Of a DNA stretch of 64,000 nucleotides, positions 14,601 through 28,355 are shown in pieces; position 1 is the stretch's first letter; the number at the start of each line of letters is the position of its first letter. The stretch comes from Tanytarsus gracilentus (lineage: Eukaryota; Arthropoda; Insecta; Diptera; Chironomidae), in contig JAXRKN010000040.1 of assembly GCA_038502055.1 (NCBI GenBank), positions 806,001 to 870,000 of the forward strand, in the 5' to 3' direction. The notes below the pieces were generated by a model that saw nothing but the letters and a program-made list of their open reading frames with translations, had not been told where the DNA came from and did not search any database. Both the position numbers and the translations under genes were made by a program.

Positions 14601-15443
14601 GTATATCCAATGAATCTTTAAAATAATCCATATTTTTTGTAATGAGCTGGATTTCAAAACAAAGATGCCTTCACTTTAGATATGCTTGTAAGAAGTTCAA
14701 GAGAGACTGAAGAAAATTGTTCATTTCCACTCTAATTGAATTTATTTTTAACATTCATTCACTTGCATTCTCAGCACTGTACGCTGTTGTGTGAACGATA
14801 TTCTCACAGGACAAAACAACACAGTGAAGAAACTTTATTAACAAGAAGCAAGGAACGGAAATGGATGGCAAGCTTACTTATTTCTCACTTAATAACAATA
14901 ATAATACCTTCTTTTTGCATTAAAGTCTGGAAATTATTTTTCACTTCCATTTCATATTCTACCACCGAGAAAAATAAACGTCGCGTCTAACAAATTAATC
15001 AAGCGCAAAATTACTAAGGAGAACGTACACGTCATTTTTCATTTTCAATGCTTATCATTGGCACTTCTCTGTACAATTCATTAATCATCCCCTCTTTTCT
15101 TCCCAATTTAGTTTTTTTTTTCTAGAAATTTATGACAAACAAAGGTGGAAGAAAATGTTTATCATACAAATGCCCTAAAGTATAAAACTTCCTTTATAAA
15201 ATTACTTGAATCTTTTTAGGTTTTTTTGCAGATTGAAACAAACGAGGGAAAATTTGAAAGTTAAAACTATGCTGGCCACGTGCATTCTTGGGTTATTAAC
15301 ACACTTTGCAATCAAATGTTATTGCTTGAGAATACACGTAGTTGACAATGTTTTCCATCATTAGCCGTCGCCCATCGCTGCTTTATATCAAAAATTGATT
15401 ATTTTTCTTTGTGCCACAAAAGAAAGCAACAAAAGTAATTTCA
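5674..15443. other. gene-poor AT-rich stretch
   Basis: About 9.8 kb in which I recognise no exon, RNA gene or element. Open frames are under 100 codons, without domain signatures or splice-linked partners. It may be intergenic DNA or a long intron of a gene lying outside the window. Confidence 0.5.
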
Positions 15444-15681
15444 ATAAGTGACAAGAGTAAAAATTTTGTTCGAACATTATATTTTTATAGATTTTGACTT
15501 TGACTTAGTACATGAAAATTTGTAGAAATTTAAACGTTCATTCTTTTCTAGTTTATGAAAAAAAAATTGATTTTTTTAAAAAAATATATTTTGGACTTAC
15601 CTAGTTTATTGGAGTCTTAAATGACTTTTCGAACAAAATTTCTACTTACTTTTAATGGTTATAAGTGACAAGAGTAAAAAT
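15444..15681. repeat. 21-bp direct repeat around a 196-bp insert
   Basis: The 21 bases at 15444-15464 recur exactly at 15661-15681 (start ATAAGTGACAAG). Near the inner edges lies an inverted pair, AATTTTGTTCGAA near 15462 and its complement near 15628. This could be a small insertion with a long target duplication, or a local duplication. I cannot name an element. Confidence 0.5.
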
Positions 15682-16780
15682 AAAATGTGCTGTTAATGGA
15701 CTTTTTTAGGACAATGTTCAGTGAGTATATCTTCTAAATTATTAATCAATTTTTAAGTAATTTCCCGAAAGCATTTATGGAAGGCTAATAAATTTTTAAG
15801 CATTGTTTCTTCTCTATATACCTTTAAATTTCTGTTTCAAGCAAGTACGGATAAAATAAATTGATAAAGAACTGAGGGCAGCTCAGGTAAAGTTCAATAT
15901 TATATCTTTTATCTTTTAATAGAAAAATAGGATTAAAGAGTGGTCAAAAATCATTTTATCATGTTAATTGAAAAGTTAAATCTGTGGTTTTTTGATTTAT
16001 TTTTCGAACAGAAGTGAAGGTATGTTCCGATTAAGTCAAAGAATTTTTTTAAAACTCATTTTAAACATTTATTTTACTGTCTATAAATTAATTAAAATGT
16101 GTAAAAAATCCTACAGGGGTAATCCTGATATACACAACAGAACTAATTGAAATTAATTTTAATTCACCCTCTGTACTTGATAAGGATTTATATTGCAATG
16201 GAGAGAAGCAGATGAGAAATTAAAGGTCACACAAAGACGAACGTGAATTCTTGATTAAAATTTTAAATATATAATTCTAGAAAAGTAAGAAAATTGTATG
16301 TATGATCCAATAATCTTTAACCCCTTCATGTCAAAAAGTTTATAAAATATTTTTTCTGATCCAATGATATGAAAATTTAGAGATTAAATTTACCATTATT
16401 AACGAAATTGATTATGATTAATAAAAGTTTGAATCTTTTACATTTTGTTTTATTTTAACTTTTATTCACTCGCATTCTTCACACTCATTCACTTATTTTT
16501 CTCGAATTTTTTTTAAAAATTTCCTTCGTTGACTGTTATCTCAGTGCCACTTAATGGAATCTTTCTACATTAAATATTTTTTAAATACCTAAATTTAATT
16601 TGAAAATAAAACAGCAAATTCCATTTATTTTTAGTCTCAAGGGAGGTAAAATTTACAAGGAAATATTTTTTCAATAACAATAAATTTAAGAATTTCAGGC
16701 GAAACTCTAAAAGGTACTTATATAAATAAAGAAGCAACCAAAAATTCCCATAATTTACAGGTGAAAAATTAACATCATAA
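15682..16780. other. membralin downstream region
   Basis: AT-rich sequence downstream of the membralin stop codon. It should contain that gene's 3' UTR on the minus strand; no further gene is seen. Confidence 0.5.
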
Positions 16781-19700
16781 TTAAAAAGTCTGACTTGCAT
16801 CTTCGTTAGTGTGCAGAATTTCATTATTGTCGTCACTTGATGCAGCTCTCTGCCTCACATGTATTTCATTTGAACTTACAGCATTATTGGAACTACTAGG
16901 TGCAGCTTGCTCACGTTCTAGCTGAATATTTTCACTCGACAATGTCTCATCTCGCTGAATATGATCAACATTCACAGGTGGTTGACGGTTTTCATTTCTA
17001 ATGATATCACTAACCGTCGCTGATCGAACGTTGATGATGCGTACATTTAGGACGGGTCGATTGGGGAAAATCATATTCAGAAGCCGGAGGCTTCGCGTCA
17101 AATTATTGAAGCCTGCTTGATTGTTGTTGTTAGTATCCGAAATTATGCCAACGCCATGAACGCTATTATAGAAATTATTACGCAAACGTTCGACCATTTG
17201 ATTGACACGACGACGATAAGCACCGCGAATAACAAACATGTTATTATTGTTTACCACCATCTCGGCTTGTTGTTCTGCCACTGCCGCGGCATCTAATTCT
17301 TCTTCTGCTTTTTATCGATAAATATAACAACAATTATAAATTTTATCAAGCTATTTCAAATATTAAATGATTAAAGAAATTACGAAATACCAGTTTCATT
17401 GGCAGCTTGTTGTGGATTTTCACGATTCACTTGTTGATTGCCACTCGGTTGTCCTTCCTCTCCTCCACGCGCCGCAGCCCCTCCTCCCTGACCATTATTG
17501 ATATTTCTTCGCATAAACATTTGCTGAAGCTGGGCCTGTTGTACAATAACGGGAAGTTCGTAGTGATGAAAGAAGTAAATCATTGAATGCTGCAAAATGA
17601 AGACGTTTTAAAAGTTTAAAAAATTAAATACATTGAAACGAGGTCAAAACTGGAAAGGGAAAAAATCAAGACGAGTCAATTCTCTAGGTATTTTATCCTA
17701 ATTTTATATGCACAAAAAGAAAATTATTGCATACATAAAAAGAACGCTGCAATCTCTTGTGATTTTAAAATTATATTTTTTTTGAAGAAAGCATTAGGAA
17801 CAAGGAAAGAAAAAATTGATTACGTAAAAAAGAGAGTCCTTAACAAAGTTGAATTATTTTTTAGACATTTGGGATATTTGAGTTCTTTATAGAAAGTTCT
17901 ACATCAATGACAGAAAAACGAGTGTTTTCAACAAGTGTGCTCTTTTCAGATTTCCTTTGTTTTTGAGATTTTTATAGGAGCAGCGCAATTCACGTGTATT
18001 TGCTCGTAATCATCACGTGTCCTTATCCGAATCTGCACTTGCTGATAAAAACAATGATGTAAGTGCGGGGGGGGGGGGAATGAGAAAAAGTTGGAGAGAA
18101 GTTTACAGGGATCCTCTTGAATCACGTTTTTAAACCAACGTATGTTTAAACCAACGTAAAATTACACCCAAAAAGTAAGGAGAGTTTTAATTACCTGAAT
18201 AAAGAGCCATGATGTAAAGAGTGCCAAGGTGCTGTATTGACCATTAAATCGATAGTGATATGCGTAAAAGCTAAAATGGTAGAGATAGAAAAATCTGAAA
18301 AAAAAACAAAATTTAAATTAAACACTTTAAAAAATTTGAATGACGTTAAATAAAAGATGAAAGAATGACAACTCGAGATCAATCAATTGATTATATTCAT
18401 GTAATTTACTTGCAATACAGAGTTATGAGACAACCAACGTGTCGAAATCAAGAATGTTCATTAACAGAAACAGGGGGTTGTGGTTTGTACATGAATCAAA
18501 TCAAAAGAGGTAAGAGTTCATATATGGAAAAGATCGGTCAACACTTTCATCATACGCTCAGTGAGTATAAAATTATTGATTACATGATTATCGTCACTTA
18601 TTGTTCTCTTCTTATTATTTTATTTTCATTTGATTGGAAAAAGATTAAAATGTTATGGCTCTGCCAATTATTTTTTCTCTTCAATACACAATTTTTATGA
18701 TGTTGTTTTTCCATCAATGACTTTTTTCTTTTCTGCTTCACGAATGTTAGCATTATTCAATAAATATAAATATATATTTTTCTGTTTTCCTTTCTTTCGC
18801 TAAAAACAGGTGCCGCACTACCATGGCAGCAACAAGATTTTTCATACATCTTATTTTTCACAACAACTTCAATGATGCGATAATGAACGCCATCATCATC
18901 TGATACTCTGATCGCAAGAGCAAAAAAGAAATCATGCAGTATCTTATCTCATTCCATCGTTTGCTCTAGCTAAGCTGCTAATTAAGCGTAGCTCCGGGGC
19001 AACGAAACAAGCGTCAATAGCACTCTTAGAAATTTAAAAAAAAACTTTTGTAAATCATGATTTGATTTAAATTTCTTCGACAACATTACGTAAATAAAAC
19101 CTGTAATTTTGCTTAAATAGGTACTAATTAGATAAATCAAAAAGCAAGCATTCCTCCCACACCGAAAAAAGAGGAAAAATTTAACAAAAAAAAAATCTTT
19201 GAAAATTTGAAATTTCTTTATGAGCTTTCCCTTATAACCGCGAATTTTAAAATGTAAGAAAGCATTCCATTCTCCCACACACATTCCGCTCCTTTATTTT
19301 GTATTATTTTTATAATAATAAAAATTTGACTAAACAAAAATATCGTAATTATCTCCCTATCATTCTGTGTCACCGCAGTGTGCCACAACGCTAAAACCGT
19401 AGCTATGGCGATAAATTCATTTCATTGCTCTTTGCTCAGTGATGATAAAATTTCATATATATATGTATAAAATATAAAGAAGAGGGGGATCTCTAAACAG
19501 CAATAATGAGGGAATTTTTGTAAAGGGAAACTCATTCGACGGGCTGACAAGTATCTATCACATATATGCGACAAGTATTGATACACATGACAAAAAATAA
19601 TGTGAAGGAGGAAGACGAAAGTAGTGGGAGAGTAAAATAAACACAATTAGAGAGAAATAAGAAGCGAAATTGAAAGCGCCGCTCTATTTTTTTGATTATT

Positions 19701-22700
19701 TGCCTAATTATTTTTTTAAAATAATTATTTCAACATATAATGTCCATTTTTTGCGGAACGATATAAGCGAGAATATATATAAATAATTATAAAATAATAA
19801 TAATTTATTTATTATTATAAACGCGGAGCGACAAAAGAGCACAATTATTAAAAATTATCGGTCGTATTAAAAAACAAGGGAAGTGGACAAATGATGGAAA
19901 TTTTAAGCACAAGAACAGAATCATTTGATGGTGTATACACCCTATTGTCAATACAATTAAATGTCTTGTATAGAAAAAAGGCGATGAAAATACAGGCAAG
20001 ACCAATCCACCAATCCCATACCAATTACTTTTGTTTACTTCACCATCCGAGCGAGATAGCCACGGTACCCATGTTTGTCGCAAATTAAAAGTGTTTTACA
20101 TTTAATCTTTCCCGCTGATCCAAACCTCCAGTATCGAGAATTTTTTTAAAGCAAACATCTCTTATATGATTTGAATAAAATTTATATAAGTAAGTTGAGA
20201 AAAGGAGGAAATAATCTCTCCGTCCAAAAAAAACAACACGTCGCCGAGGATATGAAAAAAGAAGCTCCCCTCAGGTTAAGGTATAAATGCTGAAAATTCT
20301 TTGAGAATTCCATTTTAATTAGCTTTTATTATCATTTTAATTCCTTCTATCTGTCCACATTTTGCTGACGATTGTTGCTACTTTCAGATTATAGAAAATA
20401 ACAGTGTTCATCATGACCCACCTAATCTCTATGGGGTAATAATATTCCTGAACTTGTTCAACTCCAAACATTCCACTCCCACGTCATCAACAAAATTTTT
20501 TTAATTGTTTTCTTTGTCATTTCTGAATATTTACTGTTATTTTTTTTGTTCTTTGCTATAATAATTTTTTTCTTTATGAGGTTTTCTAAAATAAAAAAAA
20601 GAGATTCCAATTTTTTATTAAAACTTTATCAATCGCGAGAAAATAACAAAATCATTAAATGAAATTAAGAGAAGCCCGAAGCGTATAAATTAAGGATCAA
20701 TCAATGAAAGCAACTAATTAATTGTCGACACAGCGACGACTCCAATCAAGTAGATATATAAACAAATTATTTTTTTACGGTCCATGTACATTTTCACGCA
20801 GGAATGTGTATGTAGGTGATGATAATGGGCAAATAATTGTTATTATGCGTAGGGTGAATATGTGCCCTTTTCAACCCCTTTTCGTTCAATAGATTGTTAC
20901 TATTGGAAAAATTATAAGAAGGATGGGGATGCGGGAGCCTTTAAAAATATGTCGTTTACAGGGTCAACTATGTAACGTGTTTATGCAACAGCACGTTTAT
21001 TTTGTCATTCACATTCATCTTTAAAACTGGAAAATGGAAGTGACAGCTATCATTTCTAACATTAAGTGTGCTGCGTTTAAAAAAATATAAATTTAAACTT
21101 TTATGTTAATAAAATAGTGAAATGTTTGAGAAAAAGAAATTATTGAAAAAAAAACAACTCATGTATAGGGTGAAATTTACGAAAAATTGCCAGCTGAGCA
21201 ACAACAGAGTATCTTGCTGTGCAAAAAAGAATGAAGTTACTTAGTGAGGGATGAAAAAAATGATTTGCAATAAGTCTCCATTACACTTCAAATGCAGGAA
21301 CACGCAGGCGGTATAGCGATGACGATCGGAAACAGAGTAATAATCAAAACACAGAGCTACTTTGTGTGCGCGAGGGAACATAAATTAATTCATATCTATT
21401 TTTCTGATTGTCTCAAACAGCAATGAGTATGTGCAAAAAAAAATTACGATTTAAGATTTGCGTATTGTCAATGATACACTTTTTTCGTTTGTAGAATACG
21501 ACTCACCTCAGCCAGTGACGTCTTGTCAGAGTCGTGTGACAGCAAATGGCATCGAATTGGTCCGCAACCCAAACCGTCAAAATAATATAAAATGCCGTAG
21601 TTGTGTCATTAAAAAACTCTGACATGATAGCTTCGATTCCTATGAATTGTAACGAAAAAATCATTAAATAAAATTGAGACACCATTCAACTATCAAAAAC
21701 AATCAACCCTTAAAGTAATTTACGTGGATTATGTTTAATTATGTTTGTACCAATTAATTAAGATAAATTGGCCATCATTTTGATAATAATAACGCCTTGG
21801 CATGCTTTTCATGTGCGTGTGTCTAACATAGTTTTAATGATACTTTTACGCTGAAAATATTAGCACATTCTTAAGAGGAGGAAACGATTTTTTTTTTTCG
21901 CATGCAAACACTTTAAGTGTTCGCATTCCTCACATACGCTCCAATTTCCTCGCCATACTTTTGACATTGTAACTTGTTGATGTTAAATACTCGTGAGAAC
22001 AGCAATAGAAGGGAGACACGCAAGGCGAAAATTATATGTATGTATGTGGTTTGTGTGCTCAAATAAATAGAAATAAATATTTTTATTTATGGTCTACCTT
22101 AAACATTACATATATATAATATATTTATATATAACACACTCCATAAGATCGTTTTGGGAAAATTGTACCATAAATGAATAAATTATTACCATCCATTCAT
22201 TATATAACATACCGTTTTTTTCAAGAATTCATTTCCAACAAAGTTTGGATCATCAAACTTTAATTTCATTTCCTTTGCATGAAACTTTATAATTTTTTAA
22301 AACTAGTACAATATGGGGGACCAAAGAAATATTATTACAGACCAATGACGGTAGCGCTCATATTTATTGTACGAGTATCATTGAAAAGTTCACTTAATTA
22401 GCTTCACATGCATTTTGCACAATTAATTTTTTGGAATACCAATACTTTGATTTAAGAATTTCACCTTCATTAATATTTTCAATTGTAAAAAAATCTAAAA
22501 CTTTAGATAACGATATTTTTAAAATAGGTTTTGCAAAATTATTACATCTGTTTCAAATCAAAATCATTTTAGATCCTTAAAAACTATTAGCATATTTGGA
22601 AGTTTTAAGTTTGTCAAGCAAGAAAAAACAAGGAAATCCTTTATCAACGCGTTCGATGATAATGTGCAATTTAATATGACTATGACAAATCACATAGTTA

Positions 22701-25028
22701 ACTATCTTGCAATATCAAATTAAATTTACACTTCAGCATAATTTATGAGTGTTGGTCTCCATTTTCACACCATACACCGCCGTTATTCTCTTAATATTAA
22801 TATACCACTATCTCTACATGGCTATGTTGTCGAGAATTTTATGCATGGGGACTGTGTATGTGTGGATATTTTCCCTTGGCTGCTCATCAAGCGAGTGTGA
22901 GGCAAGAGTGAGAAGAGCACCATATGAGGGAGAGAAATTCAAGCTTCATGAGACCAACATGCCGTAAAATATGAGAAAATGTAAAACGACTCCATTTAAT
23001 GTGTCATTCGCGAATGAACTATGAATGCAAATTGTGTTCTCTCTGTTAAAATTTTTATAAGATAAAAGCAATTCTTTAAAAACACAAAAGTGTCCATCGC
23101 ATTGCTACCCACGAACAATTTATTATATACTTACCGACCAGTGCAAGAATAACAGTCAGTAAAGGTGCGATCGGAAACCTCACGGCCACATTAAACTCGA
23201 GCATTTGAAGAAGATCAACTGACAGAGTAGAATGAGAAATGAAAATATTTAAACAATTTCAATTAAGTGAGTTAGAACGAATGAATGATTTCAACAATGA
23301 CATTGTCCCATCTTCAACTTGCGTATCGATTGCATTTGCGAGGAATTTTATTTTTTTAAAACCAACCGAATGAGCATCAATCATTGTCAGAGATACATGA
23401 TGATGTGTGAGAAAGGGGAGATTGGAGTATCGACAAAAGGACGGTATGTGATATTTACCGTTTCAATGAACAATCATCACAATTTCCACTATTTTAAATG
23501 ATTTTTGATACAGTTGGCTCGTGGTCGCAAGCGATAAAGCTTTCAGAATAGTTTACTCACCTATGAAAACGAAAATTTGATGGTGAGAGTAGCGTAGCAA
23601 CATTGAAATTGATATTGTGAACAGAATCATGATGAAAAATGATGCGAGATAGCTTCCGCGTTGCATCCACCACATTGACACGAAACGATAATGCTCCCCG
23701 GTAATGACATTTCTCAAGTACCCTTTATTATCCTGCTCTTCAGCTAAAACTTTTACACTGGCCATTAAAAGATCATCGTAGCCCAGAAATTCTTGCAAAA
23801 TGATACGACTGAAAGTGTCGCCAAAGCACTTGTCATTTTGAGGATCTAAAACGACCACTTTTACCTAAAATTTGTCAATAAATTAAAGGCTTGATTTAAA
23901 TTTTAAAAAAATTACGGGTATATTAAGCCTTTGACGAGTGGCAGCGGAGAGGCGAAGAAAACCATACTCGAGAGAATATTCTACAATGTACTGGTCATCT
24001 GGCAGGACAGCATTCATTAACTTCTCAACTTCGGGAATGTCTTGTTTTAAAATTTCTTCGTACTGTTCCTCGGCGCTGATCGACTCGTTTAAAAAAGATC
24101 CCTTTGTGGCCATATTTGCGTCAGTGATTACGATGTTTTCTGATGGAAGGCTATTTTCTACGTTCGATGTTGGTGTGCTGGAAATAATTTCCGAAATCGA
24201 TATTTGAATTTCCTCCGAGACATTAACACTATCCGATGTTAAACTGCTTTCATTAAAACTCTCAATCGAAGACATCACAATTGTTTTTGACGACTCTTGA
24301 TACTCAATTCTTTTTTCACTATTTTTGTTGGTTTCATCAGTCCCTTCTTCGAGAAGTGTCGTTGACGGATCTATGCTCAATACTCCACCTTTTTGTGTCC
24401 TCCTAAAACAACAATAACCAACTTTGATTATTAAATTTTATTTAAAACTATACGTTGCTTACCTTGGCATCGATAACTCTTCAGACATATCCTCGGCGCC
24501 TTCTCTCATTGGAACCTTTTCTCCTGGCCTTAAGATTTCCACTCTGAGCACACCTTTTGATTGATTTTTTAAATTAAATAATCCCAATATGTTAACAAAA
24601 AAAAATATCATACCATCTCGCGGCCAGCCCTCCGTTTTTAAATGTTCTAGACATGTGGCAGGCGTTTGAGAGTAGCTAATGTGAATGTACACCAATATGA
24701 AGAAGGCAGTGAGAGCCTTTAGAAGCATCATCATTTCAATTATCCTTCGAACAGGCGGAGGAACTGCTTGTGAATACCAGAGCGAGCTTTTAAAGAAGAG
24801 CGCATGAAACAACCGATCACGAATACTAATCAGCTGGTTCTAAAATAAAGTTACAAAATAATTTTTTTTAAAATCGCTCAAATACAAGAGAGAGAGAGTT
24901 ACGGGTTGCTGTGGTTGTTGTTGGTTCCCATTATTATTGACATTTCTTGGATGATTATTCAAGGGATCTTCTCCTGGTTGATGAATATTTTCCTCAGAAG
25001 GTGGCACTTGAACTGATGGCTCAGCCAT
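16781..25028 (-). CDS. TMEM259: membralin (TMEM259 family), ten exons
   Basis: Membralin is a multi-pass ER membrane protein linked to ER-associated degradation. Coding exons (minus): 25028-24903, 24839-24614, 24553-24463, 24402-23916, 23864-23561, 23218-23135, 21639-21507, 18294-18195, 17589-17391, 17307-16781. All junctions are GT/AG and keep frame, giving 758 residues. Family blocks are near-perfect: the RDRLFHALFFK start of the core, TM1 about 75-97, EYSLEYGFLRLS, FLGYDDLLM, GEHYRFVSMW, TM2 about 381-400, RYSHHQIFVFIVDLLQMLE, SEFFNDTTTAFY, DAICCHT, and FIQHSMIYFFHHYELP. The N-terminus and the Asn/Gln/Gly-rich C-tail are low complexity. Introns 6 and 7 are 1.5 and 3.2 kb while the others are 51-605 bp. 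The last acceptor is a tandem NAGNAG. The gene is head to head with the PSMG1-like gene. Confidence 0.95.
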
Positions 25029-25426
25029 ATCGACGTAAATGCTTTCACGGATGTTGTTTTCAAATCTAAAATTAAAATAACGTGAAAATTATTCGATTTT
25101 CATGAAACTGAACTTAAAATTTTTAACACAGCATAAAGAATAAAATTATTAAAGTAAGAAAAAAATCGATCAATCAATTTGGCTGCTTTCTAAAGTTAAC
25201 TTAGATAATTTTTTTTGAGTTACCCGAGTATTTGAGATGATTTATTTTTATCTCGTTCGATCTTTTACCATATTCTGATCCTAAATTCAAGTTGTTAAGA
25301 ATTATTTTGCTGGTATATATCTTTTATTTTTTTTATTTTTTTTCAATTTGAGATAAGCCGCACTCACATCTCGTTCACAAGGGAGTAGTCACACTGTAGA
25401 AAATTTAATTGATTGTCATTCACAAA
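25029..25426. promoter_or_regulatory. shared divergent promoter region, membralin / PSMG1-like
   Basis: Only about 400 bp separate the two start codons, which point away from each other. A possible 5' UTR acceptor for membralin (TTTTAG on the minus strand) lies near 25066. No TATA box is obvious, as is usual for housekeeping genes. Confidence 0.5.
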
Positions 25427-26132
25427 ATGAATTTAAACTTCGGAGATCCTTTAATTGATGCGCGAACAAGAGCATTTGAGGAGTTTGAGGAAGTCAGTGA
25501 TAAGTGAGTTGATTGAATTAAATTAAAATTCAGTTGCATTAAAAAGTTTACATTTTAGATTAAATTTCCCTGAAAAAGTCATTGCTGAAGTTAAAAATGC
25601 AAAGGATTTAGTTGTGATAGAAACATCCTATCTTCCTCATCTTTATGAGTTACAGCTATTCATGAACTCAAAGCCATTCTTCACAACATCCAGCTTCAAA
25701 CTTTACAATGATGAGGGAAAACTTTTATGCCTCTGCTATACCGGTGACCGAGTGGATTATTCCCAGTTTTTAAATAACTTGCTCCCGTCGTTTAAAGCAT
25801 CAGCATGTTCTGTCACGACCATAGCGCTTAATCCTCTCAATTCATTCAAGACAGAAGAGTTAATCGACACAAGTGTTTTACGGCGTCTGTCGACTTCAAA
25901 AGTGCAAGGAGTTTTACCTTTAGAGACACCCAATTTCATCAGCAGCGGCTTGTCGGCGAGCATTGCAACATATGGAAAATTCTATGATTTTCCGTGCACA
26001 TCATACGTTCTATTCACCAACGATCTCGATCAAGATAGTTTAAACAAGCTTACGGCAGTACTCGATAAGTTGAACGTTTCATTAAATTTGAAGCCAAAAA
26101 GTGTTTCAAACGGAAATTCTTTGTACATCTGA
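25427..26132 (+). CDS. PSMG1: proteasome assembly chaperone 1-like
   Basis: Exons 25427-25503 and 25559-26132 join at a GTGAGT donor and TTTTAG acceptor (55-bp intron) and give 216 residues. The start ATG is the first in frame, and the second exon's frame is closed upstream. PSMG1 (PAC1) pairs with PSMG2 to scaffold the alpha ring of the 20S proteasome. The call rests on family features recalled for PAC1: the LETPNFISSGLSA block matching the conserved Q/TPN motif before a hydrophobic helix, the later strand TSYVLFTND, and a C-terminal tail ending in a hydrophobic-Tyr motif (SLYI). The N-terminal half is divergent, and the protein is shorter than the human one (288). AATAAA follows the stop within 40 bp. 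Confidence 0.72.
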
Positions 26133-26231
26133 AAACTTTCCAACTTTATTCACTTTTCAATAAAATTATTTTCATTGAATGTCCTTTATTGTAATTAATT
26201 TTTCACACGTTTTTACAGCATCTTAAATTGA

Positions 26232-27727
26232 TTAACTGAGTGGAGTTGACAGCTTTGATGACTCTGAGCGAATGGCTTGAATTAATTCGCTATTAACAAG
26301 AAATATGAAGCGGAGGCCAGAAATCTAAAAAAAACTTAAATAAAATGTTGCAGGACAAGATTTTCTCGAATTACCTCAATAACATTATTGTTGTGCAGTT
26401 TGGTCTTGTTTCCGTATGTAATTGGAATTCCGTCGACAAAAACTGGACGTTTGCCTTCATTCGCCAAGAAGAAATCTCCATTGCTTCTCATCTTAATTGT
26501 TCCCTGTTTGCGAGAGACTTTGAAGGCTGGACCTTCCAGTGCCAAATTAACATCAACTGTCAATTCTTTCGAATTTCTTCCGAAAGTAATTTCTCGTGAT
26601 CTCATCAAATAGCGAACTGCTCGACCTCTCAAAATGGCCAACGTTTGATTGTCAAATTCGGGTGAAATTCCATAGCCAGTAGCTGAGTCGAGAAGGACTG
26701 ACCATCGTTGAAGCTCATTTTCGAGTGTGCGAATTTCTTTCTTATTGTGACGATCGGTCATTGTCAATTCCAATTCAAGAGTTTCATCGCGGACATCGTT
26801 CAAGATTTCGGCATCATTGAGTGTATCCTCGTAGTCAGAGAAGCTTGGCATTCCATCCGGTGATGTCATTGGTGGAATTGTTTGATCACTGAGTAGCATG
26901 TATTGTCGCATAAGTTCCCAATGTGTCAGAAGAATTTTCGGTGTTCTCGCGTGAAAGAAAATTGGAGCATTCTTAGTGAGGAGCTCCTGAAAATCTTCTT
27001 CACTCGGTGTTTCTGTACTCTTAATATTGGCCAAAATATCTTCTTCGACTTTGCTAAAGAGCGCTTTGTTCTGCACTGCTGCCACCATTTCAGGATGAAG
27101 ATTTCTTATTGCACTTACAGCAATACGACTGATGGCTTCATCGTACATCAGGGAGTACCACCGATTCGAAAGTTCTTGATATGTAAATTTACATGAAAAT
27201 TTTACACCACGATGAACGGTCTTGAGGTCATTTGTTTGTTGAATTCCGAGAATTAATGACAAATCATCGGTGGCCTTGAATCTACCCAAATCTTTTGTGC
27301 TGGTTGTTCCACCAATACGTTTTTTGCCTTTCTTCAATCCCTTGAGTGGTAAACGCTTCTTTTCAGCCATAACTGGTGCTATGGGTATGATTGGAAGTGG
27401 CGATGGTGCTGAAAGAATAGGTGGCGCAGAAATTGGCGTAGCTGGTAGCGGCGTGGATACTGTAGTTGTTGAAGTTGAACCAAAATCAAATGAATTTCCT
27501 TGAAATGTCTGTGATTGAGTACGAACTCGACCTTGCGGCAAACCTAAACTGTATTCCACTATTTCGTCGTCAAATCTTTTGCGTTTTATCGATCGGTTAG
27601 AGCTAAATAACAAAATTTTATGATATTTTAATTTCACTGTGTTTACAATTCACTTTAAGGCGTTCACAAACCTTCTTCTTTTTCCGTCACTTCCAGCATC
27701 AAAGCTAGCATTAAAAGAACCGTCCAT
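26232..27727 (-). CDS. MCRS1: microspherule protein 1 (MCRS1 / Rcd5), FHA domain
   Basis: Exons (minus) 27727-27672, 27602-26375 and 26324-26232 give 458 residues. MCRS1 is a nuclear subunit of the NSL acetyltransferase and INO80 complexes and is also linked to centriole and spindle function. A basic stretch (IKRKRFDDE, about 24-32) and a Lys-rich cluster near 102-114 look like nuclear localisation signals. The MCRS_N domain runs about 117-335 (FKATDDLSLI, VHRGVKFSCKF, ALFSKVEEDIL). A C-terminal FHA domain spans about 345-450, with GR at 360-361, SRKQG at 382-386 and NGDFF before the final strands. The last exon restores the FHA end (GLRFIFLVN). The stop lies 100 bp from that of the convergent PSMG1-like gene. 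Confidence 0.95.
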
Positions 27728-28355
27728 AATATTTTGGGATATGAGGAAGGTGAATAAGGTTTTTAAATTTGAATCAAATGGTTAGAAACATGCAAAATTA
27801 ATTAATTAATGTCCACTGGATCTTTTTGTTTATTTTCTCTTTTTTATTTTGAACTTTTAGCGACCGTTACAAAAATATGTAAGATTCAAATTTTTCATAT
27901 CCGTTAACATTAATTATCAGTTCGACATTTATTTTTAAAACTAATTCATATTCCGAAAAATCTTAATGATATTTTGAGACAAAATATTTTAAAATTAAAA
28001 ATTATTGTATCAGAGCTTTCACTCCGATCCACACAATGTTCTTTTTTCTTTCACCGCAACACGTGCATGTGTGAACGCTTAAAATTTAAAGTGCTCGTAA
28101 ATAACTATACACGTGCATTTCCGAAAATTTACCTTTTGCATCAATTTGTAAGATTTTGTCACTAACACCAGGTCGATAATGTGCACAATAATGACTAAGT
28201 AGTACTCTAATTGCATCATAAAAAAATTAACGAAGTTCCATATCGTGTTAGTTTGATTTTTTCAATTTTCACAGATTTTTTCTACATCGATACAGTTCAC
28301 TATTAGCATTCTATAGAAGTCGATTGATTCATTAAATTTTTAAAATCCGAGAAGC
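27728..28355. other. MCRS1 upstream region
   Basis: About 630 bp between the MCRS1 start and the small peptide gene. TCAATTTTCACAG at 28261-28273 resembles a splice acceptor, so the peptide gene may have a leader intron. No other feature is seen. Confidence 0.4.
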
